Source: Bdellovibrionales bacterium (lineage in GTDB: Bacteria; Bdellovibrionota; Bdellovibrionia; Bdellovibrionales; UBA1609). From it: a DNA stretch of 22,690 nt. Below, piece by piece: positions 7,359-15,536 of this stretch. The stretch is taken from contig JAPOOY010000220.1 in NCBI GenBank assembly GCA_026713205.1, forward strand, positions 1 through 22,690. Reading direction: 5' to 3'. The translations under genes and the position numbers were made by a program. The first letter of the stretch is position 1. The number at the start of each line of letters is the position of its first letter. Under the pieces are notes generated by a model. It was not told the origin of the DNA. It worked only from the letters and a program-made list of their open reading frames with translations, and searched no databases.

Positions 7359-7814
7359 TCACACTCCAGTGCTTCCAAAACCTCCCTCTCCCCGGGAAGT
7401 TTCCGTCAGACTCTCGCTCACTTCAAATTGAGCCTGAAAAACAGGGCACAAAACTATCTGCGCAATCCGCTCCTGATCCGTAATGGTTATTTGTTCCGTC
7501 CCGCTATTGATAACCAGGATTTTAATCTCTCCCCTGTAATCCGCATCAATAGTGCCTGGAGTGTTCAAAAGAGTAAGGCCCTTTTTTAAAGCCAAGCCAC
7601 TCCTCGGGCGGGCCTGAAGTTCAAAACCTTCCGGAATTTCAAAACTCAATCCTGTGGGAATAAGACCTCTTTCCTGAGGTTTTAAAAAAATAGGTCGCTC
7701 CAAACAGGCATGAATGTCAAATCCACTGGCTAAAGCGCTTTTATATTCGGGAAGAGGTCCGCTAAAATGCGGAAGTTTTTTAACCTTAAGAGTAATGGAT
7801 TTCTTCTCACCCAT
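7359..7814 (-). CDS. dut: Deoxyuridine 5'-triphosphate nucleotidohydrolase (dUTPase)
   Basis: 151 aa, the normal length for a trimeric dUTPase, which converts dUTP to dUMP and pyrophosphate in the cytoplasm. All five motifs are visible in order: ASGFDIHA (1), RPRSGLALKKG (2), NTPGTIDADYRGEI (3, with the catalytic Asp), DQERIAQIV (4) and the C-terminal RGEGGFGSTG (5). A GTG at 7847 would add eleven codons, but the ATG at 7814 has AAGGA about seven bases upstream and is preferred. Adjacent, convergent maf serves a related nucleotide-cleansing role. Confidence 0.96.
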   Translation of the reverse strand: MGEKKSITLKVKKLPHFSGPLPEYKSALASGFDIHACLERPIFLKPQERGLIPTGLSFEIPEGFELQARPRSGLALKKGLTLLNTPGTIDADYRGEIKILVINSGTEQITITDQERIAQIVLCPVFQAQFEVSESLTETSRGEGGFGSTGV

Positions 7815-7928
7815 AAATTTCCTTTTTAAAGAAAAGACAGGCTCCACCGGTTTGAAACTGTAGGTTTTTATTCAAGGAAAAGATGCAATTGTCTCATCCT
7901 GCCAAAAAATCCCCCAGACTTCCTGACC

Positions 7929-7954
7929 TTGAAAATTCAAACCCGAGCCGTATA
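7929..7954. repeat. Solitary outer end of the palindromic repeat family
   Basis: TTGAAAATTCAAACC then CGAGCCGTATA, followed by AC. Its reverse complement closely matches the outer end at 5130-5152. It lies 23 bases beyond the stop of rpsG, with no recognisable arm or core next to it. Confidence 0.6.
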
Positions 7955-7976
7955 ACTTTATAATTATACCAAAAAA

Positions 7977-8453
7977 TTACCAGTTATAATGGGAAAATGC
8001 CCGATTGGATTCAGCCATTCGGTGCACATCTTCTTTCTTTTTAATAGAATTTCCGCGATTGTGGCAGGCATCCACTAATTCTCCGGCTAAACGCTCCGAC
8101 ATATTTTTTCCCTTGCGATTTCTGGCATGGGTAATAAGCCATCGCATAGCCAGGGAAGTGCGGCGAGTTTGGCGAACTTCCACCGGCACCTGGTAAGTGG
8201 CTCCACCCACACGACGGGAACGAACTTCCACAGCCGGCTTGCAATTATCCAAAGCCTTTTTAAATACGGTTAAAGGCTCCATAGAGGATTCTGTTTCTTT
8301 GATTTTCTTAAAAGCTCCATAAACTATCTGGCGGGCTTTTTCTTTCTCTCCATCCCACATAATTTTATTGATAAAATGAGAAAGAGTCTCATCATCATAA
8401 ATGGGATCCCTGTTAACAGATCGGTAATCTCTTTTTTTTCTTCTTCTGGACAT
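7977..8453 (-). CDS. rpsG: 30S ribosomal protein S7
   Basis: 158 aa from the ATG at 8453. S7 nucleates assembly of the 30S head by binding 16S rRNA. Recognisable S7 sequence: MSRRRKKRDYRSVNRDPIYDD, LSHFINKIMWDGEKEKAR, VEVRSRRVGGATYQVPVEVR (the most conserved block), RTSLAMRWLI and NRAFSHYNW. The frame is open upstream to 8534, but that extension overlaps rpsL and is not S7; the start used here lies one base after the rpsL stop (TAA-A-ATG), the usual tight coupling. The gene normally found next, fusA, is absent; dut follows instead, after a repeat end. Confidence 0.97.
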   Translation of the reverse strand: MSRRRKKRDYRSVNRDPIYDDETLSHFINKIMWDGEKEKARQIVYGAFKKIKETESSMEPLTVFKKALDNCKPAVEVRSRRVGGATYQVPVEVRQTRRTSLAMRWLITHARNRKGKNMSERLAGELVDACHNRGNSIKKKEDVHRMAESNRAFSHYNW

Positions 8454-8454
8454 T

Positions 8455-8829
8455 TTACTTCTTTGCTCTCTTGGCCCCGTATTTTGAACGACCTCTTTTG
8501 CGACCTTCCACCCCTTGGGTATCCAATACTCCACGAACGATATGATATCTCACCCCGGGAAGGTCCTTCACCCGTCCTCCGCGAACCAAAACCACGCTGT
8601 GTTCCTGAAGATTATGTCCTATTCCCGGAATATAGGAATTGACCTCAAAACCACTGGAAAGCCGAACACGAGCCACCTTTCTCAGGGCCGAATTGGGTTT
8701 TTTAGGTGTTGTGGTAAAAACACGGGTGCAAACCCCGCGCCTTTGGGGGCAATTCACCAAAGCTGGAGACTTTGTTTTCGTTTTTTGAATACAACGCTTT
8801 TGACGAATAAGCTGGTGAGTTGTTGGCAT
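8455..8829 (-). CDS. rpsL: 30S ribosomal protein S12
   Basis: 124 aa, standard S12 length. S12 sits at the decoding centre. Conserved sequence: [43 protein letters not shown] and [23 protein letters not shown]. The two lysines at the usual streptomycin-resistance positions (in PKKPNS and RVKDLPG) are present, as is the Asp that is methylthiolated in some bacteria. The frame extends twelve codons upstream but the start at 8829 is the S12 start. No Shine-Dalgarno precedes it; instead a TTGACA-type promoter lies so close that the transcript may be leaderless. Confidence 0.98.
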   Translation of the reverse strand: MPTTHQLIRQKRCIQKTKTKSPALVNCPQRRGVCTRVFTTTPKKPNSALRKVARVRLSSGFEVNSYIPGIGHNLQEHSVVLVRGGRVKDLPGVRYHIVRGVLDTQGVEGRKRGRSKYGAKRAKK

Positions 8830-8836
8830 AAAGTGG

Positions 8837-8865
8837 AAAGTAGCCCCGCCGCCGCTTTCTGTCAA
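8837..8865 (-). promoter_or_regulatory. Candidate rpsL-rpsG promoter (TTGACA, 17-nt spacer, TACTTT)
   Basis: On the minus strand a perfect -35 TTGACA (8865-8860) is followed by exactly 17 bases and TACTTT (8842-8837, 3 of 6 to TATAAT). Seven bases later comes the ATG of rpsL. The hexamer and spacing are seen; promoter activity and the transcription start at or next to the A of ATG are inferred. Confidence 0.45.
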
Positions 8866-8883
8866 TATTTTTTTCAGCTTCTT

Positions 8884-9990
8884 TTAAAGAGAAAGCCCCT
8901 TTGTAATTACCCCGCCGCCCACAAGCTGCGTTCCACGGTAAAAAACGGCGGATTGCCCGGGAGTCACCGCTTTTTGCGGCTCTAAAAACTTCAAAAGAAA
9001 GGATTGAGGCGTTTTGTGGATAACAGCCGGTGCTCCGGGATGGTGAAACCGCACCTTCACATCCAGTTTTTCCCCTTCTTTCACCTCATCCAGAAAATGC
9101 AGATCCTCCACCTCCGCTTCACAAGAATAAAGAAATTTTTCCTCGCCAAGCCAAACTTCTTTGGTTTTCTCATCAATTTTCACCACATAAAGAGGTTTAT
9201 TGCTGTAAGACACTCCCAGCCCTTTCCGTTGTCCAATGGTAAAATAATGGATTCCCTCATGCTCTCCAAGAATTTCACCGGAAGGGTATCTTTTTATTTT
9301 GCCTTTCCTTTGACTGTTTTTCTCCGGATAACGGGAGAGTCGCTCTTCAATAAATTCCCTATAACTTCCCCCCGCGCTGGCAAAGCAAATGCCCGTGGAA
9401 TCTTTCTTATTAAAAACCGGCAGGGCTTTTTTTAAAGCAATGTCCCGAACCTCTTCTTTTTTTAAAGAATCCAAGGGAAATAAAAGTTTCGGAAGAATTT
9501 TCGGATCAATGGTAAACAAAAAATAAGTCTGATCCTTTAAGGGATCCTCACTCACAAACAATCCATAACGACCGGACTCTAAAGGTTTCACGCTGGCATA
9601 ATGACCGGTTGCCAGGTAGTCACAGTCCAACTCCTTCATCTTATCAATCAAATAGTGAAATTTTATAAATGTATTACAGTTTGTGCAGGGAACAGGGGTT
9701 TTCCCGGATAAATAATCCCGCACAAAAGGAGTGATAACGGTTTTCTCAAAATAATCTTCACAATTTATTACATAAAAAGGAATGTCCAGAATACGGCAAA
9801 CGGCCCGAGCATCCTCCACATCCACACTGGAACAACAGGTTCCATAACCTTCCTTTTTGGCATTTTTAGAATAATCCCAAACCTGTAAAGTGGCTCCCAC
9901 CACTTCATACCCTTGATCCTTCAGCAAACCGGCGGCAACGGAACTGTCCACTCCGCCGCTCATGGCTACAAGCGCTCTTTTTTTAGCCAT
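8884..9990 (-). CDS. mnmA: tRNA-specific 2-thiouridylase MnmA
   Basis: 368 aa, normal length. MnmA activates C2 of wobble uridine 34 in tRNA (Lys, Glu, Gln) with ATP and inserts persulfide sulfur. The PP-loop SGGVDSS is at 11-17, ATGHYA at 127-132, PCTNCNTFIKFHYL at 101-114 (catalytic Cys102) and GICF with the second catalytic Cys202. LKDQTYFL at 151-158 and FTIGQRKGLG at 250-259 are also family blocks. ATG start with GGGAG eight bases upstream. It precedes rpsL by 54 bases, so it may be read through into the ribosomal genes, and it lies downstream of a cysteine desulfurase that could supply sulfur. Confidence 0.97.
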   Translation of the reverse strand: MAKKRALVAMSGGVDSSVAAGLLKDQGYEVVGATLQVWDYSKNAKKEGYGTCCSSVDVEDARAVCRILDIPFYVINCEDYFEKTVITPFVRDYLSGKTPVPCTNCNTFIKFHYLIDKMKELDCDYLATGHYASVKPLESGRYGLFVSEDPLKDQTYFLFTIDPKILPKLLFPLDSLKKEEVRDIALKKALPVFNKKDSTGICFASAGGSYREFIEERLSRYPEKNSQRKGKIKRYPSGEILGEHEGIHYFTIGQRKGLGVSYSNKPLYVVKIDEKTKEVWLGEEKFLYSCEAEVEDLHFLDEVKEGEKLDVKVRFHHPGAPAVIHKTPQSFLLKFLEPQKAVTPGQSAVFYRGTQLVGGGVITKGLSL

Positions 9991-10105
9991 TTTATTTCTC
10001 CCTTCTTCTTTTTAAAGCTCGTCATACCCTAGCACAATAACACAAAAATTTAACCAACCGGAGAGGGACATTACAACATACGCTGAAATTTAGCAAATAC
10101 GGGCT

Positions 10106-10219
10106 TCAGAATGGAGATCTTTCCAAAAGCACATCATCCAACCCAAGTTGGTCAAAGGCTCTGGCTGCAGCTAAACCACCAATTCCGCCGCCAACAAGAA
10201 TCGCTTTAGCGCTTCTCAT
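10106..10219 (-). pseudogene. Truncated N-terminus of an FAD-binding oxidoreductase (remnant)
   Basis: A 37-codon frame starts at the ATG at 10219, with GAGGG five bases upstream, and reads MRSAKAILVGGGIGGLAAAR then AFDQLGLDDVLLERSPF before TGA. This is the beta-alpha-beta dinucleotide fold (GGGIGG and the closing acidic LLER) that opens FAD-dependent monooxygenases and related flavoproteins. Nothing homologous to the rest of such a protein (about 350 aa more) follows; shifting frame gives only a few further residues. It is therefore a decayed or truncated gene. It lies in the 350-nt gap between mnmA and the cysteine desulfurase, the rest of which holds a repeat copy at 10259-10327. Confidence 0.75.
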
Positions 10220-10258
10220 TATTTCCCTCTTCAGTTTATAAGCTTCTTTACAAATTCT

Positions 10259-10327
10259 TATACGATCGTGTTTGAAATTTTCAAAGCTCTAAATGAAGGC
10301 CCCTGAGCTTCCCTTCATAAGAGTATA
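10259..10327. repeat. Short copy of the palindromic repeat family
   Basis: The left end TATACGATCGTGTTTGAAA continues to TTTTC, as in other copies. A small inverted repeat GAAGG ... CCCTTC follows, then CATAAGAGTATA as the right end. No 61-nt core. Confidence 0.6.
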
Positions 10328-10340
10328 ACGATAAACAAAA

Positions 10341-11495
10341 TCAAAGAGAACGAAGGCGGGTCACTATGGCTTGTAAATTCTCCACGAACAGATCGATATC
10401 CTTCTTTTCAATCCCAAGTCCTAAACTGACGCGAATGGAACTGCGAGCCTCTTCTGTCGTCAAACCCATTGCTCTTAGTGAAGAGCTTTCCGTAATTTTT
10501 CCGGAAGAACAGGCTGAACCCACACTCACGGAAAAACCCTTTAAATCCAAATTCATAAGTAAAGACTCTCCCTCCACACCGGAAATACAAAGACAGGAAG
10601 TGTTTGGCAGACGGAAGGCCGCCTCTCCCACCACTTTTATTCCGGAAAGGGAGGAATGAACTTTTTTCTCCAAATAATCCCTTAAAGATTCTAATTCCCG
10701 GGATTTTTCCACCAATTCCTCCCCTTTTTCAAGGACAGCTCCAAAAGAGGCGATTGACACAAGATTTTCCGTTCCGGCGCGGCGCCCTCTTTCCTGACCG
10801 CCTCCATGAATTAAATTGTCTAAAACCACTCCTTTTCGGCAATACAAAGCGCCACAGCCCTTTAACCCATAAACCTTATGGGCTGAAAAAGAAGCCAAAT
10901 CCACTCCCCATTCCTTCACGCTAAATTTTTCCTTTCCCAAAGACTGAACCATATCACTGTGAAAAATCGCGCCTTTGGTATGGGCTTTTTTGATCAGTTT
11001 TTCAATGGGAAAAAATACCCCCGTTTCATTATGTGCCCTCATTATGGAAACCAATAAAGTGTTTTCGCTCAAAACTTCCTCAAAAAAGGATTCATCTAAA
11101 AATCCACTTTTGGAAACAGGCACTGTATGAACCTTAAATCCCCTCTCTGAAAGCCATTTCGCCACCGCTTTGATACTGGGATGCTCTATAGCTGAGACAA
11201 TGAGTTCCCTCCTCTTTTTTCCCGCCATGGAAAACAAGCCTTTTAAAGCCTGATTATTGGCTTCACTGGCTCCGCTGGTAAAAATGATTTCCAAAGGATG
11301 ACAGCCGATAAAGCGGGCCAGGAATTGACGGGTTTCCCAAAGCAAAGCCTTGGCTCCCGTAGAGGTTTGATGAACAGAACTGGGATTCCCCCATAACTCC
11401 AAAGCCTTCTTTGCAGCCTTTAAAGCAACGGGATGGGGAGGGGTTGTGGCATTGTAATCCAGATAAATCCGGCGTGTTTTTGAAGGCTCTTCCAT
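10341..11495 (-). CDS. Cysteine desulfurase (NifS/IscS type)
   Basis: 384 aa PLP enzyme converting cysteine to alanine with a protein-bound persulfide for Fe-S clusters and tRNA thiolation. The N-terminal RRIYLDYNATTPPHPV, EANNQALKG (79-87), His105 in AIEHPS, FHSDMVQSLGK (178-188, PLP-contacting Asp and Gln), SFSAHKVYG with PLP-lysine 207, GGGQERGRRAGTEN (231-244) and GSACSSGKI with active-site Cys329 are all in place. It sits upstream of mnmA on the same strand, separated by the flavoprotein remnant and a repeat; a functional link to MnmA is likely. Whether it is iscS, nifS or a dedicated paralog cannot be decided without the rest of the genome. Start ATG; weak ribosome-binding site. Confidence 0.93.
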   Translation of the reverse strand: MEEPSKTRRIYLDYNATTPPHPVALKAAKKALELWGNPSSVHQTSTGAKALLWETRQFLARFIGCHPLEIIFTSGASEANNQALKGLFSMAGKKRRELIVSAIEHPSIKAVAKWLSERGFKVHTVPVSKSGFLDESFFEEVLSENTLLVSIMRAHNETGVFFPIEKLIKKAHTKGAIFHSDMVQSLGKEKFSVKEWGVDLASFSAHKVYGLKGCGALYCRKGVVLDNLIHGGGQERGRRAGTENLVSIASFGAVLEKGEELVEKSRELESLRDYLEKKVHSSLSGIKVVGEAAFRLPNTSCLCISGVEGESLLMNLDLKGFSVSVGSACSSGKITESSSLRAMGLTTEEARSSIRVSLGLGIEKKDIDLFVENLQAIVTRLRSL

Positions 11496-11534
11496 AAATT
11501 AAAGAATTTACAATAAAAACCCGAAAAATAAAAT

Positions 11535-12635
11535 GTGAAATATCCAGATTATCCTTGGCGTGAACATTTTCCTGTCTTGGAAGCGGACCACAAACTATGG
11601 GAAGCGGAAAAGGACGGTTCCAGCCTTTTGCTATGGGCTTTGGAAAAGAAAATTATTGATAGGGACAAATACTTTGACTGGGCTATTGAACACTACCAAC
11701 TCCCTCTTTTAGACAGTCATTTTTTTGAATATGTGGTTATGGGGAAGGATCAATGGAAAAAGGTGAAAGATCTAAAGGAATGGGGGCGGGAAGTCTTGCC
11801 CGTGTGGGAATGGGAAAATATCGCCTATGTAGGCTGTATGGAACCCCCAAAAAATCAAGACGCCTGGGATTTTCCACACCGGCTGGTTCTGGTAACAGAT
11901 ATAGCTTTAAAAATGCATTGGAAATCTATTAAAGATTTTTCCGATCTCCTGCCAAAGGCGGCCCCGGCGGCAACTCAAGCTCAAAGCCTTCTTCCAACAG
12001 AAGAACCTCACCAACCCAGCTATGACCCCCTGGGCGAGCCTGTGCGAGAAACCTCTGATCCAAGGGAAACTTCTGACACCCCTCAACGAGATAATATTCT
12101 ATCCTTAAATCAATTTAAGACAAATTCCACACAGCAACAATCTTCGGCCTCCCCATCAGATCCAAACACTCCAACCTCTCCGGAGAAATCTTCGGGAATC
12201 ATCCAAGTCAAAAAGAAGGACTTTTTCTCTGATCTGGAAGAACAAACAAAATCTTATTTTTCCGGAATTTTACTGTTAAAAAATGAGAATAATCTCCTCT
12301 TTCCTGTAAAATGGGCTGGACGCGTGCAAATCCCCAATGAAGCCGCGCCACTTATATCTCTTACGGATAATTCCATCTTTTCTGTCCTCCAAAAAGGATT
12401 TGATTATCATGGCTTTATTGTGGAAAACGAAAGTAATAAAAAATTCTTTAATGATATTAGCTGGTCAGTCCTTCCAAAACATATCACAGCTATTCCTATT
12501 CCCGGGCCAAAGAAAAAAGCGGAGAGAATCTTTTTGGGAGTTGCCACAAAAAATCTTCCCTACGAAACTTTGGATAACATAAAGAAAATTGTTTTGCCCT
12601 TCTTTGAAGAGGTTTCCCAAAAACAGGCCGCTTAA
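11535..12635 (+). CDS. Hypothetical two-domain protein with low-complexity linker
   Basis: 366 aa, GTG start (an ATG overlapping it is followed at once by a stop). Residues 1-140 are a compact acidic/aromatic domain (LLLWALEKKIIDRDKYFDWA, LPVWEWENIAYVGCMEPP); the pattern of a short helical lead-in followed by a 'LPVWEW...AYVGCMEPP' strand pair is reminiscent of the N-terminal MshEN/GspE-N domain of type II/IV secretion ATPases, but this is a weak resemblance. Residues 140-222 are a Pro/Ser/Thr/Gln-rich linker. Residues 225-366 form a second folded domain (SYFSGILLLKNENNLLFPVKW ... ERIFLGVATKNLP) that could be GAF-like. No ATPase motifs. Only 39 bases separate it from the divergent cysteine desulfurase, and its stop overlaps the stop of alr by four bases. 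Confidence 0.75.
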   Translation: MKYPDYPWREHFPVLEADHKLWEAEKDGSSLLLWALEKKIIDRDKYFDWAIEHYQLPLLDSHFFEYVVMGKDQWKKVKDLKEWGREVLPVWEWENIAYVGCMEPPKNQDAWDFPHRLVLVTDIALKMHWKSIKDFSDLLPKAAPAATQAQSLLPTEEPHQPSYDPLGEPVRETSDPRETSDTPQRDNILSLNQFKTNSTQQQSSASPSDPNTPTSPEKSSGIIQVKKKDFFSDLEEQTKSYFSGILLLKNENNLLFPVKWAGRVQIPNEAAPLISLTDNSIFSVLQKGFDYHGFIVENESNKKFFNDISWSVLPKHITAIPIPGPKKKAERIFLGVATKNLPYETLDNIKKIVLPFFEEVSQKQAA

Positions 12636-13765
12636 AAATAATGTCGTTTCACCCGATCTCCTAACCGGACAAATAGCTCATGGGATACAGTGGAAGCCTT
12701 TTCCGCCTGTTCTTCCGGAGAAAGAGTCATTGCTTCCTGTGTTCCAAAAATAACCACTTCCTCACCTAAAATGGGAAAAGATCCTCCCACATCAGTCACA
12801 TCCACCATAAAAAAATCCATACACACCCGACCTGCCACCGGAACAATTTTCCCTCTAAACAAAACAGATCCCTGAGGGGAACTTAAAGCTCGCGGAAATC
12901 CATCTCCATACCCTAAAGAGACCACAACAATAATAGAAGATCTTCCGGCTTTCCATGTTCCCTCATAGGACACCGCCTCTCCCTTTTCCAGTTTGTGGAC
13001 ACCCACTATCCGGCTTTTCAAAGAAGAGGTTGGCTTTAAAGATATTTCTTTCCATTTTTTCTCCCTTTCTATTCCTGTAAAAATAATTTTCGGCTTAATG
13101 CCATAAAGACCAATCCCCGGACGGGAACCAAAGTTCATCTTTCCTCCATAACAGACAGAGGAAAGTAAGGCCGCTGTATTAAACAAGTGGTTCGCCTTAA
13201 AAGAAAACAGGGAAATAAGATGTTCCATGCGTTCCATCTGGCGATAAGAAGCGCTGGTTTCCTGACCTAATTCCTCCCCGGAAAGAAGCTGAGAACAAAG
13301 CCCTTCAGCTCTTATATGAGGATGTTTTATAAAAAATGTTTTTAAAATTTCAGCTTCAGATATATGAAATCCCAATCTGGAAAAACCCGTATCAAATTTA
13401 ACATGAATCCGAGAGGGGCCTTTTTTAGACCAGTATTCCAGGTCCTTCCAATTATTTGCCACCAAAACACATTTGTTTTCATAGAGCCAGTCCAGATCCT
13501 CCTTATTTAAAACGGGACCAAAAACTAAAATATCCAATGTATTTGGTAAAGCCTTTCGCAGGGCGCGGGCTTCTGAAACCGCCACCACGCCAACCTGCTC
13601 CACTCCAACGGCAAAGAGAGCTTGAGTCACCGGCACAATTCCATGGCCGTAACCCTGGGTTTTTACCATGGGACAAAAGAAATTGGCCCCGGATAATTTT
13701 TTTAAAATGGAACAATTTTCCTTAAGAGCTTTTAAATTTATTTCTAAAATTGCCGAAGGGGCCAT
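12632..13765 (-). CDS. alr: Alanine racemase
   Basis: 377 aa from the ATG at 13765. This PLP enzyme interconverts L- and D-alanine for peptidoglycan. The PLP-lysine block is FCPMVKTQGYGHG (family VKANAYGHG; Lys35), followed by KFDTGFSRLGFH, SRPGIGLYG, AVSYEGTWKAG with the catalytic Tyr region, SLGYGDGFPRA and GRVCMDFFMVDVTD. A TTG one codon earlier also keeps the frame open. Its ATG shares its A with the TGA of the upstream kinase-like gene (TGATG), implying translational coupling. Tail-to-tail overlap of four bases (TTAA) with the plus-strand gene at 11535. Confidence 0.96.
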   Translation of the reverse strand: MAPSAILEINLKALKENCSILKKLSGANFFCPMVKTQGYGHGIVPVTQALFAVGVEQVGVVAVSEARALRKALPNTLDILVFGPVLNKEDLDWLYENKCVLVANNWKDLEYWSKKGPSRIHVKFDTGFSRLGFHISEAEILKTFFIKHPHIRAEGLCSQLLSGEELGQETSASYRQMERMEHLISLFSFKANHLFNTAALLSSVCYGGKMNFGSRPGIGLYGIKPKIIFTGIEREKKWKEISLKPTSSLKSRIVGVHKLEKGEAVSYEGTWKAGRSSIIVVVSLGYGDGFPRALSSPQGSVLFRGKIVPVAGRVCMDFFMVDVTDVGGSFPILGEEVVIFGTQEAMTLSPEEQAEKASTVSHELFVRLGDRVKRHYF

Positions 13766-15372
13766 CAATGAAGAGTCTGGGAAGAGGAAGATTTAAGTTG
13801 TTCCGATTCTCTCAGTGGGGTTTCTCTAAAGGAAGCGGGAGAAGGCCCTAATGCTGTTGAGAACCATTTTAGAGGTAAAGAAATCTGAACTTCCAGTCCT
13901 CCATCCTCAGGAGAAATGAGTTTGACAGTCCCTCCATGGGAAGAAACTATGGACTGCACCAGATTAAGCCCCACACCAAGATGAGATTTCGTGGAATAGT
14001 ATAAATTAAAAGCTTTTTTCCTCTCTTTCTCCTTTAATCCAACGCCATAATCCCTAACGGCAACAAGGAAACAATCTTTTTCCTCTCTGGAAGTCACTGT
14101 AATATTTTGATTTTCAACGCTTCCCATAGCTTCTATGGCATTCAAGAGAAGCTCATGAAGAGCTTTTTTCATGGATTTATAAAAATATCCCAAGTTTATA
14201 TCTGCATCTAAGCAAGCTGTTAAATTAAAACCGGGAAATTTCCTCTTAAGCTCTTTCTCTTCATCATTTAAAATATCTCTTAAAGTCTGAACAGGCGGCG
14301 GCTGTTCTTCTTTTCGGGCCAAAGGGGAAGAAGGGGGGGTATCTTCTGAAAATTGAAGAGAACCGGAAAAGGATAAATAGGGATTCCTGGATTTTGGTAA
14401 AGAAGGCTTTTCTCCCGTCCGAGCTAAATGAATGAGTTCTTCTCTAACCGTCTCATAAGCTGAATGCAAAGGTTTAATAAATAGAACCAATCCCAGTAAC
14501 AAAATAATCCCAAGAGAAAAACAGAAAAAAAGCCAAAGAGCGCTGGAATCCGTCCAGGCAAACAAAGGTTGAAAAAATTTCCCGCCGCTCATAACAAAAA
14601 GGTTTGTTCCCGGCCAAGGCCTTATGTGAAACAGGTTGCTTCCCTGCTGGAATCCTCCAAGCCGTTTCACATACCATCCTGTTTTTTTCTTCTGTTTTGA
14701 CTTTTTAAGAAATTTTTTAAGAACAGACTTTGATGGAAAAATCGCCGGCTTGGGCTGAAAAGAAAAAAACAGCCGTCCCTGGCTGTTTATAATCAGAGCT
14801 TCCCTGTCTGATGCCTTTGAAAAATGAAAAAAATCTTTACGCTTTATTAAGCCCGCCCAAAACAATCCCCGGGATTTTGGAAGATCTTGTAAAGGCGTGA
14901 CAAAGACCATCCACTTTTCGTTTTCCTCCGAATGGGATAAAAAATGAAAGAAGGATTTGTCTGCGGTTTTTTGATTCAATGTTGTATCGGCAAATTTTAA
15001 AAATTCCCTAAACAATCCTTTGGAAATGGAACCCGGCGTTTTATCAAAAGTTGGAGAAAACACCGGCTCTACGGAACGACTTTTCAAATCCACAAAAGCC
15101 AATGCCGCAAAGAGTGAGGATTCTTTTTTATTTGCTGTCTCAAGACTTTTTTCAGCCTCTTTTCTAAGCTTCAAACGGGTGGTTTTTAATTCCTTCAAAT
15201 AAAAAGCGCTTTGACGGAATAGCGCTTTTTTTTCCTGTGCCTTGGCTGTTTGACTCTCTTGCAAAGTTAAAACATAGAGCCCCCCCACAGCTACAATCAG
15301 AAAACAAGCCCCGACAAACCCTGCAAGATAAATCCAAAATCTATCTTTCAATAATCCCCCTTGATAGGCCAA
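13765..15372 (-). CDS. Membrane histidine-kinase-like protein without a recognisable H-box
   Basis: 535 aa. TM1 at about 12-36 and TM2 at about 278-300 bracket a periplasmic region of some 240 residues; the first part of it (45-90) is helical and Lys/Glu-rich. After a linker (300-375) comes a GHKL ATPase domain: N-box ALHELLLNAIEAM (404-416), G1 DYGVGL (441-446), F-box FNLYYSTKSH (455-464) and G2 GVGLNLVQSIVSSHGG (466-481). No HExxxP-type phosphoacceptor motif is seen between TM2 and the ATPase domain; only H303 and H315 are present there. No response regulator is adjacent. The first possible start is TTG 15372, but a second TTG at 15351 follows GGGGG and may be the real one. It is coupled to alr (TGATG), hinting at a cell-wall-related role. 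Confidence 0.85.
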   Translation of the reverse strand: MAYQGGLLKDRFWIYLAGFVGACFLIVAVGGLYVLTLQESQTAKAQEKKALFRQSAFYLKELKTTRLKLRKEAEKSLETANKKESSLFAALAFVDLKSRSVEPVFSPTFDKTPGSISKGLFREFLKFADTTLNQKTADKSFFHFLSHSEENEKWMVFVTPLQDLPKSRGLFWAGLIKRKDFFHFSKASDREALIINSQGRLFFSFQPKPAIFPSKSVLKKFLKKSKQKKKTGWYVKRLGGFQQGSNLFHIRPWPGTNLFVMSGGKFFQPLFAWTDSSALWLFFCFSLGIILLLGLVLFIKPLHSAYETVREELIHLARTGEKPSLPKSRNPYLSFSGSLQFSEDTPPSSPLARKEEQPPPVQTLRDILNDEEKELKRKFPGFNLTACLDADINLGYFYKSMKKALHELLLNAIEAMGSVENQNITVTSREEKDCFLVAVRDYGVGLKEKERKKAFNLYYSTKSHLGVGLNLVQSIVSSHGGTVKLISPEDGGLEVQISLPLKWFSTALGPSPASFRETPLRESEQLKSSSSQTLH

Positions 15373-15536
15373 TTAAAAACAAAAAGAGAAGGTCCTGTCA
15401 TTCTTTATAGGGTTTTTCTGCACCGCTTTTATTGCTTCATGACACTGATCTCTACGGGTTTGATTAAAATTTTAAGACTTTCAAAAACTGACTCATTGAA
15501 TTTTTTAGAGAAAATCTCTTGAGACTGAGAATTTAA

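Noticed and set aside
8005..8985. Plus-strand frames opposite rpsG, rpsL and mnmA
   Set aside because: They are antisense to well-recognised conserved genes and encode no recognisable protein.
11535..12635. Calling the plus-strand hypothetical a GspE/PilB secretion ATPase
   Set aside because: No Walker A or B motif is present; only a loose resemblance to the N-terminal MshEN domain.
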